A stretch of DNA of 41,570 nucleotides, from contig CABHOW010000161.1 of NCBI GenBank assembly GCA_902168225.1, positions 1 through 41,570 of the forward strand, given 5' to 3'. The notes under the pieces were generated by a model, which worked only from the letters and a program-made list of their open reading frames with translations, ran no database searches and was not told the origin of the DNA. The position numbers and the translations under genes are program-made. This document shows positions 1-7,733 of the stretch, in pieces (the stretch's first letter is position 1; the number at the start of each line of letters is the position of its first letter). This stretch comes from an uncultured Flavihumibacter sp. (GTDB lineage: Bacteria > Bacteroidota > Bacteroidia > Chitinophagales > Chitinophagaceae).

Positions 1-23
1 ATATTATTAATGTTGATAAATAA

Positions 24-55
24 TTGTATATTTTACTAAAATTTAGTAACTTTAC
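24..55 (+). promoter_or_regulatory. Candidate promoter and operator of the ammonium channel gene
   Basis: A TTG at 24-26 and TAACTTTAC at 47-55, 20 nt apart, resemble the Bacteroidota TTG/TAnnTTTG promoter with one mismatch. A perfect dyad TACTAAA-A-TTTAGTA (34-48) fills the spacer and touches the -7 box, the position expected of a repressor or activator site. The regulator is unknown. Confidence 0.4.
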
Positions 56-90
56 AGTATTGAATTAATATTATTTTATTTTATAATAAG

Positions 91-1476
91 ATGGAAACAC
101 TTCGAAAAATCTCCTTCAAGCAACTAGCTCCCTTCGCAGCATTATCTGTAATTGCTATTGCCGCATTATTTGTAAAAGATTTACCTAATTTCAATGATGG
201 TGGTAAATACAGTGCCGCAGATATAACTTGGCTATTAATAGCTACTGCACTGGTATTTTTAATGACGCCGGGGTTAGCTTTTTTCTATGGGGGAATGGTT
301 CATAGAAAAAATGTGATCTCCACCATGATCAAAAGCGTTGTGGCAACGGGTGTAGTATCTGTTCTATGGGTTTTTGTAGGGTACAGTTTATGTTTTGGAC
401 AATCTATAAATGGTATAATCGGTAACCCCCTCACCCATCTTTTCTTTAAGGGTGTTAACTCAGGGGCACCATGGAGTTTGGCACCAACTATTCCGCTTTC
501 TTTATTCGCACTATTCCAATTGATGTTTGCTATCATTACACCGGGCCTAGTAGTAGGTGCTGTAGCAGAAAGAATTCGTTTTACTGCTTATATTCTGTTT
601 ATTGTATTATTTAGTTTGTTGGTATATGCGCCAATAGCACACTGGACCTGGCATCCCGAAGGTTTCCTCTTTAAAATGGGGGTACTCGACTTTGCAGGGG
701 GTACCGTTGTACATATTTCAGCAGGATGCGCTGCACTTGCGGGAGCGCTGGTACTAAAACGCCGCCAATCACACTTGGAGCATAAAGAAATACCGCCTGC
801 GAATATCCCCTATGTGCTTATTGGTACAGGATTATTGTGGTTTGGATGGTTCGGTTTTAATGCAGGTTCTGCCCTAAGCGCTAATGCCTTGGCTGTTTCA
901 GCTTTCGGCACCACCAATACCGCAGCTGCTGCAGCAGGTTTATCGTGGATGTTCTTCGATGTATTAAGAGGAAAAAAACCATCTGTACTAGGCTTTTGTA
1001 TTGGTGCTGTAGTAGGCTTAGTAGCTATCACTCCGGGAGCAGGCTTTGTGGCTGTTCCACAAAGTATTTTTATTGGGGTCATCGCAGCAATTATTTCAAA
1101 TGTTGCCGTTTATTATAAAAGCAAATCAACACTAGATGATACATTAGATGTTTTCCCTTGTCACGGTGTTGGTGGTATCGTGGGTATGTTATTAACAGGC
1201 ATTTTCGCAACCAAAACCGTTAACAGTGGCGGTAGTGATGGCCTTTTTTATGGTAACCCTGCGTTCTTCTTGATACAAGTTAAAGCACTGGCCATTGTAG
1301 TAGTGTATAGCTTTACCGTTTCTTTTGGCATTTTTAAATTTATAAATTTTGTTTTACCACTTCGGGTAAGCTCTGAAGAAGAAGAAATTGGTTTGGATGC
1401 CACCCAGCATAATGAAAAATATCTTCAAGGTACTTTATTGGTTGAAAAGACGGGCGAACTGGCAGAAACACTGTAA
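91..1476 (+). CDS. amtB: Ammonium transporter, Amt family
   Basis: Inner-membrane channel that conducts ammonium/ammonia into the cell. The 461-residue product has about eleven hydrophobic segments and the family motifs TPGLAFFYGG (about residues 57-66) and DFAGGTVVH (200-208). The pore twin histidines correspond to H208 and H358 (FPCHGVGG). Length is normal for the family. No PII gene (glnK/glnB) lies beside it, although amt and PII are often adjacent in other bacteria; a PII partner may lie upstream of the window. The ATG is preceded by an AT-rich leader with a promoter-like element and a dyad. The next gene follows after 26 nt, so cotranscription is possible. Confidence 0.96.
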   Translation: METLRKISFKQLAPFAALSVIAIAALFVKDLPNFNDGGKYSAADITWLLIATALVFLMTPGLAFFYGGMVHRKNVISTMIKSVVATGVVSVLWVFVGYSLCFGQSINGIIGNPLTHLFFKGVNSGAPWSLAPTIPLSLFALFQLMFAIITPGLVVGAVAERIRFTAYILFIVLFSLLVYAPIAHWTWHPEGFLFKMGVLDFAGGTVVHISAGCAALAGALVLKRRQSHLEHKEIPPANIPYVLIGTGLLWFGWFGFNAGSALSANALAVSAFGTTNTAAAAAGLSWMFFDVLRGKKPSVLGFCIGAVVGLVAITPGAGFVAVPQSIFIGVIAAIISNVAVYYKSKSTLDDTLDVFPCHGVGGIVGMLLTGIFATKTVNSGGSDGLFYGNPAFFLIQVKALAIVVVYSFTVSFGIFKFINFVLPLRVSSEEEEIGLDATQHNEKYLQGTLLVEKTGELAETL

Positions 1477-1502
1477 GCTTCTATTTTTCGTATGTTCGAA
1501 AA

Positions 1503-2261
1503 ATGAAATGGCTTCTGAAAGGATTACAAGCAGCTTATAGTATTTATGCGCTATGCATGTTTATCATTGTAATGCTGCTGGTATTCCCTTTTATCCTTTG
1601 TTGTCTTCCCTTTGGAAAAATAAAAGGTGGGAATCTTATTTACAACCTTTGCAGAATATGGGGTCTCACATGGTATTATACCATTGGTGTACAACATCGC
1701 GAAGTTTATGAAGCACCACATGATAGAGCGAGGCAGTATATTTTTATTGCCAACCATATTTCTTATATGGATATCCCTCCTATTATACTGGCTACCCATC
1801 AGCCTATTCGTGCATTAGGAAAAGTGGAGATGGTTAAAATACCTGTATTCGGATGGATTTATAGAGCAGCTGTAATATTAGTGGATAGAACGAATACACA
1901 AGCACGCGCCAAAAGTGTTCGTGCTTTAAAAGCCGCCATCAAAAAAAATATCTCTATCATTATTTTCCCCGAGGGAACTTTTAATGAAACAAAAAAACCA
2001 TTAAAATCTTTTTTTGATGGGGCATTCCGCATTGCCGTTGAATCACAAACCCCTATCAAACCTTTATTATTAGTGGATACGTTAAAGCGGCTTCACTATA
2101 AGAGTGTATTTTCCTTAACACCCGGTATTAGCAGGGTAGTTTATTTAGAAGAAATACCGGTAAACAACCTTACGCAAAAAGATATTCCTGCTTTAAAAGA
2201 AAAAGTGTACAAAATTATGGAAGAAGGATTGCGCCGCTATGTTCAATATCCCACCCCATAA
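1503..2261 (+). CDS. plsC: 1-acyl-sn-glycerol-3-phosphate acyltransferase (PlsC-like)
   Basis: Transfers an acyl chain to lysophosphatidic acid to form phosphatidic acid, at the cytoplasmic face of the inner membrane. One long hydrophobic segment lies at about residues 10-35. The catalytic HxxxxD block is HISYMD (85-90) and the glycerolphosphate-binding block is FPEGT (155-159). The 252-residue length is typical. It sits between the ammonium channel gene and priA on the same strand with short gaps. The exact acyl acceptor cannot be told from sequence; some PlsC paralogues act on other lysolipids. Confidence 0.9.
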   Translation: MKWLLKGLQAAYSIYALCMFIIVMLLVFPFILCCLPFGKIKGGNLIYNLCRIWGLTWYYTIGVQHREVYEAPHDRARQYIFIANHISYMDIPPIILATHQPIRALGKVEMVKIPVFGWIYRAAVILVDRTNTQARAKSVRALKAAIKKNISIIIFPEGTFNETKKPLKSFFDGAFRIAVESQTPIKPLLLVDTLKRLHYKSVFSLTPGISRVVYLEEIPVNNLTQKDIPALKEKVYKIMEEGLRRYVQYPTP

Positions 2262-2282
2262 CCTATTTTTGAAAAAAAGAAA

Positions 2283-4703
2283 TTGTTCGCCGAAGTTATT
2301 ATACCGCTTGCTCTCCCTAAAAACTATACCTGGAAAATTCCCCCGGGTATGGAAAATACCATACAACCGGGCATAAGGGTAGAAGTTTCACTACGAAAAA
2401 AAAAATATGCAGGCATCGTTAAAAAAATCGTTACCGATCTTTCTCCATCTATCAAACCGGCGTCCATATCAAATATACTCGACACAGAGCCTATTATACA
2501 CCCCACTCAGTTAACCTTATGGGCATGGATGGCAAACTATTATATGTGTTCTGAAGGTGAGATCATGCAAGCAGCTATACCTGCCAACCTTAAATTATCT
2601 AGCGAGAGTATACTTCAATGGAATGAAGAAAGAGATACCGATTTCAGCGATCTTAGCGATAAAGAATATATCGTTGCAGAAGCACTCGAACTAAAAAAGG
2701 AATTAAAACTAAGTGAAGTTCAAGAACTACTCGATTCCAATAATACCTACCCTATTATAAAAAAATTGATAGAAAAAGGAGTATGTTATGTTTGGGAAAC
2801 ACTGAAAGAAAAATATAAACCAAAAATAGAAACCTATATTCAGCTTCATGCAAATTATCGAAACGAAGAAAAGCTGGAAGCATTATTGAATAATTGGAGC
2901 AAGGCTCCTAAGCAAATGGAGCTTCTCCTCGCCTATTTACATTTTCAACAAAAGAATGGCGAAGTGATACAAGCTGATCTTTTGAAAAAAGCAAATGCGA
3001 GTGCTGCTCAATTAAAAGGGCTCATTGAAAAAGGTATTTTAGTTACCGAAAAAAAAGCAGTTGATCGTATAGAAATACTTCCACAAGCAATAAATACAAA
3101 TTTTATACTCTCCCCGGCCCAATCGAATGCACTTCTTTCTATCCAACAATCCTTTCAAGTAAAACAAGTTTGTTTATTACATGGTATTACGGCATCAGGT
3201 AAAACACAACTCTATATAAAACTGATCGAAGAGGCCATTAGCCAACAAAAACAAGTATTATATCTCTTACCCGAAATTGCACTAACTGCGCAAATGATTC
3301 GAAGATTACAAAAAAGCTTGGGCGGGTATATTGCTATCTATCATTCCAAATTCAACCCTAATGAAAGAGTTGAGATATGGAATAAAGTGAAATCGGGAGA
3401 AACGAAAGTGGTATTGGGAGCCAGATCGGCTTTATTTCTTCCTTTCAAAAAATTAGGGTTAATCATTTGCGATGAAGAACACGATGGTTCTTATAAACAA
3501 CAAGATCCCGCCCCCCGTTATCAATGCAGAGATGCTGCCATTTATTATGCCTCTTTAACAGGTGCTAACGTATTATTAGGTACTGCCACCCCTTCTATAG
3601 AAAGCTACTATAATGCCCTACAAGGCAAATATGGATTAGTTACATTGCATGAAAGATATGGCGATGTTCAATTACCTACTATTCATTTAGTAGATGTAAA
3701 AAATAAAAAAGGGTTGAGTACTGAATTAATAACCCGAATCGGAGAAACATTAGCCGCCAAGAAACAAGTCATTATTTTCCAGAACCGACGTGGCTATAGT
3801 CCCTATTTAATTTGTACTACCTGTGGCTGGATCCCCCATTGCGAGCATTGCGATGTTACCCTTACATATCATAAACACAACAATAAATTAAGTTGTCACT
3901 ATTGCGGCACCAATTATCCCGTTGTACAAACCTGTATGGCATGCGGTAATTCCAATTTCAATCAGAAAAATTTCGGTACAGAAAAAATTGTGGAAATACT
4001 AATGGAAGCATTTCCCGATACAAGTATCGCACGTATGGACTATGATAGTGTAAAAGGAAAACAAGATCACGACATATTGATCAAACGCTTTGAGCAGAAA
4101 AATATTCAAATTTTAGTAGGCACTCAAATGGTAGTAAAAGGTTTGGATTTTGAAGATGTTGGTTTAGTAGGCATTGCCGATGCAGACGGAATTTTAAACT
4201 TTACAGATTTCAGGGTAAACGAAAGAGCTTTTCAACTCATGGAACAAGTTAGCGGAAGAGCAGGTAGAAAAAACGGAGATGGTGAAGTACTCATTCAGGT
4301 TAGCAATACTACGCACCCGGTATTACAGTTTGTGCAACAACATCAATATGAAGATTTATACGGCTGGGAGATAGCAAACAGACAGCAATTTTTTTACCCT
4401 CCTTTTAGTAGGCTGATTCAAGTAATTTTTAAACATAAAGAGAAACATATTGCTGAAGAAGCCGCCAATGTGTTTCTCCAAGGAATGAAAAAAGAGTTTG
4501 GTCAATACCTGAATGGCCCGTCACCGCCCCTGATCGATAGAATTCGTAATCAATATATTTGGGAAATCTTATTAAAACTACCTAGGGAATCAAAACTGAT
4601 AAACTATTGTAAACATTGTATCAATCAACAATTGATCATCCTGAGTAACAATAAAAGATATAGATCAGTTCAGATCATTCCAAATATTGATCCGGTATAT
4701 TAA
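2283..4703 (+). CDS. priA: Primosomal protein N' (replication restart helicase PriA)
   Basis: Superfamily 2 helicase that recognises abandoned replication forks and reloads the replisome. The 806-residue protein has the N-terminal fork-binding domain, Walker A GITASGKTQ (about 300-308), Walker B box DEEH (about 397-400), and a zinc region with four CxxC pairs (CTTC, CEHC, CHYC, CMAC) inserted between helicase motifs, as in PriA. The reading starts at TTG (2283): the residues that follow (FAEVIIPLALPKNYTW) match the normal PriA N-terminus and no ATG gives it, so TTG is the likely start, with purine-rich GAAAAAAAGAAA just upstream. The stop is 1 nt before the murB ATG. Confidence 0.95.
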   Translation: MFAEVIIPLALPKNYTWKIPPGMENTIQPGIRVEVSLRKKKYAGIVKKIVTDLSPSIKPASISNILDTEPIIHPTQLTLWAWMANYYMCSEGEIMQAAIPANLKLSSESILQWNEERDTDFSDLSDKEYIVAEALELKKELKLSEVQELLDSNNTYPIIKKLIEKGVCYVWETLKEKYKPKIETYIQLHANYRNEEKLEALLNNWSKAPKQMELLLAYLHFQQKNGEVIQADLLKKANASAAQLKGLIEKGILVTEKKAVDRIEILPQAINTNFILSPAQSNALLSIQQSFQVKQVCLLHGITASGKTQLYIKLIEEAISQQKQVLYLLPEIALTAQMIRRLQKSLGGYIAIYHSKFNPNERVEIWNKVKSGETKVVLGARSALFLPFKKLGLIICDEEHDGSYKQQDPAPRYQCRDAAIYYASLTGANVLLGTATPSIESYYNALQGKYGLVTLHERYGDVQLPTIHLVDVKNKKGLSTELITRIGETLAAKKQVIIFQNRRGYSPYLICTTCGWIPHCEHCDVTLTYHKHNNKLSCHYCGTNYPVVQTCMACGNSNFNQKNFGTEKIVEILMEAFPDTSIARMDYDSVKGKQDHDILIKRFEQKNIQILVGTQMVVKGLDFEDVGLVGIADADGILNFTDFRVNERAFQLMEQVSGRAGRKNGDGEVLIQVSNTTHPVLQFVQQHQYEDLYGWEIANRQQFFYPPFSRLIQVIFKHKEKHIAEEAANVFLQGMKKEFGQYLNGPSPPLIDRIRNQYIWEILLKLPRESKLINYCKHCINQQLIILSNNKRYRSVQIIPNIDPVY

Positions 4704-4704
4704 T

Positions 4705-5718
4705 ATGCAAATAGCGAAAAACATATCGTTAAAACCCTTCAATAGTTTTGGTATTGAAGCAATAGCTGCCTATTATTCGCGCGTAGATACAGCGGCAGCC
4801 TTAGAAGAGCTTTTACAAGAGCCGATCGTACAGCATCAAAAAATACTTGTACTAGGTGGCGGCAGTAATCTTTTGTTCACAAAAGATGTGAACGGATTGG
4901 TTATTCATAATCAAATAAGAGGAATTCATATCATTCATGAAACAAATGATATTATTTATCTCAAAGTGATGGCCGGTGAACCATGGCATGAGCTGGTGCA
5001 ATATTGTGTGGCTAAAAACTGGGGGGGGATAGAAAATTTAAGTCTGATACCGGGCAATACCGGTGCGGCACCTATTCAAAATATAGGTGCTTATGGAGTA
5101 GAAATAAAAGATGTGATACATGAAGTAGAAGCCATACAGCTAAGCGACGGAAAAAAAATAAATCTTAGTAATACAGATTGTGCCTTTGGTTATAGAGACA
5201 GTATTTTTAAAAATGAGTTAAAGCATTCTTGTATTATTACAGCAGTAACAATTCGGCTTACAAAAAATCCTACATTCAATACCAGCTATGGTGCGATTAA
5301 TACGGAACTTGAGAAAATGAAAGTTTCCACACTTTCTATATCAGCAATATCGCAGGCAGTTATTAATATCAGAAGCAGTAAATTACCTGATCCTTCTATC
5401 ATTGGGAATGCCGGTAGTTTTTTTAAGAACCCCATTATTTCTAAAACCCAATACCTGCAGCTACTAAAAGATTTTCCAACCATACCATCTTATTCATCTG
5501 GAGAAAACATCAAAATACCCGCCGGTTGGCTAATTGAACAATGTGGCTGGAAAGGATACAGAAAAGGAGATGCAGGTTGCTATGATAAGCAAGCGCTGGT
5601 TTTAGTGAATTACGGTAATGCAAGCGGTGCTGATATTTATGAACTATCTACTGCCATCATTCAATCTGTTCAAACAAAATTTGGTATATATTTAGAAAGA
5701 GAAGTAAATATTTTATAA
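4705..5718 (+). CDS. murB: UDP-N-acetylenolpyruvoylglucosamine reductase
   Basis: FAD-dependent cytoplasmic enzyme that reduces UDP-GlcNAc-enolpyruvate to UDP-MurNAc in peptidoglycan synthesis. FAD-site motifs GGGSNLL (about 51-57) and IPGNTGAAPIQNIGAYG are present, with the catalytic serine in AGSFFKNP and the C-terminal glutamate in LEREV. At 337 residues it is a type I MurB of the E. coli kind. I chose ATG 4705 (MQIAKNISLKPFNSFG) over an in-frame TTG at 4687, because it fits the family N-terminus and avoids overlap with priA. It forms part of a tight plus-strand run with priA. Confidence 0.95.
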   Translation: MQIAKNISLKPFNSFGIEAIAAYYSRVDTAAALEELLQEPIVQHQKILVLGGGSNLLFTKDVNGLVIHNQIRGIHIIHETNDIIYLKVMAGEPWHELVQYCVAKNWGGIENLSLIPGNTGAAPIQNIGAYGVEIKDVIHEVEAIQLSDGKKINLSNTDCAFGYRDSIFKNELKHSCIITAVTIRLTKNPTFNTSYGAINTELEKMKVSTLSISAISQAVINIRSSKLPDPSIIGNAGSFFKNPIISKTQYLQLLKDFPTIPSYSSGENIKIPAGWLIEQCGWKGYRKGDAGCYDKQALVLVNYGNASGADIYELSTAIIQSVQTKFGIYLEREVNIL

Positions 5719-5733
5719 CACTAAAACTATTTT

Positions 5734-6630
5734 ATGAAACGCTTTATACTTTTCGTTAGTTGTTATTTCATCATGCACGCTAGTATGGCACAAGAATTAT
5801 CGCTAAGCTTAAATCATATTGCCTTATCTGTAAAAGATGTAAATGCGAGTGCATCATTTTATAGCTCTATTCTAGGGTTACAAGAGATCACAAACAGAAC
5901 AAAATCAGAGGGTATACGTTGGTTTTCATTATCAGACGGTAAGGAATTACATTTAGTTTCAACCGTTAAAGCACCGGTAACAATAAATAAAGCAGTTCAT
6001 ATGGCATTAACTACAAGCAATATGGATGGCTTAATTAAGAAACTGGTAGCCAATAATATTACGTATTCAGATTGGCCTGGCACTTTAAATAAAGTAACGG
6101 TTAGGGCAGATGGTATACTGCAAATTTATATTCAAGATGTTGATGGATATTGGATAGAGGTAAATAGTGTAGCGGGTGATAAAAATGAAGAAGTACTGGC
6201 AAAAAAAGAGATCAGTGCTATGCTAGACACTCTGAATGCTACTGCCGGCAGGGCTAATTTTGATGCCTACTTTAAACTATATACTGAAGATGCTGCTTTC
6301 ATTGGTACCGATGCTACTGAAATTTGGGATAAGAAAGCTTTTATGCAATTTGCGAAACCTTATTTTGATAAAGGAAAAGCTTGGAATTTTACCGCCCTTA
6401 AACGTAATATTTATGTAGATAAATCCGGTGCCTTGGGTTGGTTCGATGAATTACTGAATACACAAATGAAAATTTGTAGAGGGTCCGGCGTGGTGGTAAA
6501 AGTAGGTAATGAATGGAAACTCAAACAGTATGTTTTATCTATGACCATGCCTAATTCGCAAGTAACGCCTGCTGTAAAATTGAAAGCAGAAGAGGAAGAT
6601 GCATTGATAAAGAAGCTGATTAGTCAATAG
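5734..6630 (+). CDS. Exported VOC (glyoxalase-like) protein with NTF2-like C-terminal domain
   Basis: Residues 1-19 form a signal peptide (hydrophobic run then HASMAQE), so the protein is probably exported. Residues about 22-150 are a vicinal oxygen chelate domain (LNHIALSVKDVNASASFYSSILG start, paired beta-alpha-beta modules, IYIQDVDGYWIEV end), a fold used by glyoxalases, dioxygenases and resistance proteins. Residues about 160-275 look like an NTF2/SnoaL-like domain (NFDAYFKLYTEDAAFIGTDATEIWDKKAFMQF). The substrate is unknown. The stop TAG is followed at once by an island-boundary repeat. The combination of secretion, VOC and NTF2-like domains is uncommon. Confidence 0.8.
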   Translation: MKRFILFVSCYFIMHASMAQELSLSLNHIALSVKDVNASASFYSSILGLQEITNRTKSEGIRWFSLSDGKELHLVSTVKAPVTINKAVHMALTTSNMDGLIKKLVANNITYSDWPGTLNKVTVRADGILQIYIQDVDGYWIEVNSVAGDKNEEVLAKKEISAMLDTLNATAGRANFDAYFKLYTEDAAFIGTDATEIWDKKAFMQFAKPYFDKGKAWNFTALKRNIYVDKSGALGWFDELLNTQMKICRGSGVVVKVGNEWKLKQYVLSMTMPNSQVTPAVKLKAEEEDALIKKLISQ

Positions 6631-6671
6631 GAAAGTCCGAAAGTCCGAGAGTCGGGAAGTCGGTAAGCAAG
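6631..6671 (+). repeat. Left boundary repeat of the RHS island (GAAAGTCCG family)
   Basis: GAAAGTCCG units repeat here (GAAAGTCCGAAAGTCCGAGA, then GTCGGGAAGTCGG) directly after the stop codon of the VOC gene. The reverse complement of 14261-14327 starts GAAAGTCCGGAAGTCCGAGA, directly after the miaA stop. The two copies are therefore inverted and flank the accessory island. The pattern looks like a dispersed short intergenic repeat family; the number of copies in the genome is unknown. Confidence 0.7.
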
Positions 6672-6690
6672 TTAGAAATGAGTTTACCGG

Positions 6691-7140
6691 TCAATACCTC
6701 CAAAAGTATATTTTAACACAGGCTTCAAGCATGATCTTACTTCTCTTGCCCACTATAAAGTCTAGTATCTTTTTAGTTTTACTACATAAGGCGTAAGCAA
6801 CCCAGTATTGGTTTGCTTTATTACCAATGTATGTTCGAAGTTCATCCATTTCAACAACTTCGATATTCATCGGAATGGGAGGCTTCTTAATTTTTGAAGC
6901 TATTAAAATAATCTTTCGTTGAACTGTACTGGTAGCAATTTTCAATATCCTAGCAATACCCCTAATACTTACACTTTCACACATAAGTGAAGGGATCAAT
7001 TTTACGATACTTTCTTTACAAGCCTGATATTGATATACTTTTTGTTGGTATTTCTTACAGGCCTTACAATATAATTTTTGAGTGCCATCTTTCTGTTTGC
7101 CTGCCTTAATACATAAACCATTACAAAATTGACATTGCAT
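6691..7140 (-). pseudogene. IS1-type transposase with an internal deletion
   Basis: The 149-residue reading has an InsA-like zinc finger (CQFC ... CKAC, residues 3-30), a helix-turn-helix (SIRGIARILKIATSTVQRKI), and the start of an InsB-type DDE domain with the first aspartate (VVEMDELRTYIGNKANQYWVAY). It then jumps from VGKRSK to a tail (MLEACVKIYFWRY) that resembles the normal C-terminus of IS1-type proteins in Bacteroidota. The central part with the remaining catalytic acids is missing. That the tail is genuine is from memory of the family; a simple 3' truncation is the alternative. It cannot be active alone. No terminal inverted repeats were identified. Confidence 0.7.
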
Positions 7141-7243
7141 ATCACCTGATATTTTAATACATTAATCTAAAAACTAACTATAGGAAATAAAGAAATAACA
7201 AAATTTAGTACAATACTATCATGTGCATTTATATGCTGAAATT

Positions 7244-7310
7244 TAATTACCAGCTAAAAAAGCTTTCACACCCTTATTTTCAGCGATAACAGATAGTTTG
7301 ATACATTACC
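7244..7310 (-). repeat. Cassette tail repeat R1
   Basis: First of three copies of a roughly 66-bp sequence (others at 9971-10038 and 12221-12286) with the shared core AACAGATAGTTTGAT and flanking GCTTT/TTACC elements. Each copy follows a cassette on the minus strand. Read on the minus strand it can encode IKLSVIAENKGVKAFLAGN then stop, which may be the tail of an ancestral gene. The rest of the 326-nt gap 7141-7466 shows no gene I can support. Confidence 0.7.
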
Positions 7311-7373
7311 GCTTTTATTACTTCTTACTCGCATATACCATGCACTCCCCACATGAAAACTATACACTCCCAA

Positions 7374-7391
7374 CTGTTAAAAGTTTAACAG
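7374..7391. terminator. Hairpin downstream of cassette A
   Basis: Perfect 8-bp inverted repeat CTGTTAAA-AG-TTTAACAG, about 75 nt beyond the stop of the 7467-7724 gene. No U-run follows on either strand, so a terminator role is uncertain. Confidence 0.3.
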
Positions 7392-7466
7392 GAGTATGTA
7401 AAGCAATTAGGAAGATAACGCTTAGAAAAAATCAATCGCTAATTATACTACTTACTTCTTATCGAT

Positions 7467-7724
7467 TTAATGCCAATAGAAGTAGATTTTATCAACAACC
7501 GATTGGATATCCTTCACATGCGTAGGATTATTTTTGTCATAAGAGTAGCCCATTTTTACTGTTAGAATATCGATTAAACAGTTATGCATATTTTCATTTT
7601 TTTTTAGGCAATCAATAATAACAGGTATATAATCGACATATTCCGATACCGCTATTTCAGAAGGCACTCCAATCGGATTCCATTCACTTAATGCTTTATT
7701 AATTTTACTTTGTAATTGATCCAT
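7467..7724 (-). CDS. Putative immunity protein of toxin A (DUF1871-like)
   Basis: An 85-residue soluble acidic protein starting MDQLQSKINKALSEWNPIGV. The WNPIGVPxEIAxxEYxxYIP pattern followed by a helical second half resembles the DUF1871 family; this is recognition by eye. It starts 9 nt after the stop of the RHS toxin gene (7734-9125), the usual place for an immunity gene of a polymorphic toxin. Inferred role: binds and neutralises the toxin tip in the cytoplasm of the producer or kin. No signal peptide or membrane segment, which fits a cytoplasmic target such as RNA or DNA. Confidence 0.65.
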   Translation of the reverse strand: MDQLQSKINKALSEWNPIGVPSEIAVSEYVDYIPVIIDCLKKNENMHNCLIDILTVKMGYSYDKNNPTHVKDIQSVVDKIYFYWH

Positions 7725-7733
7725 ATTATTTGA

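Noticed and set aside
7298..7525. 75-codon plus-strand open frame after the tail repeat R1
   Set aside because: It overlaps the immunity candidate on the other strand, has no family features and contains the hairpin and repeat DNA.
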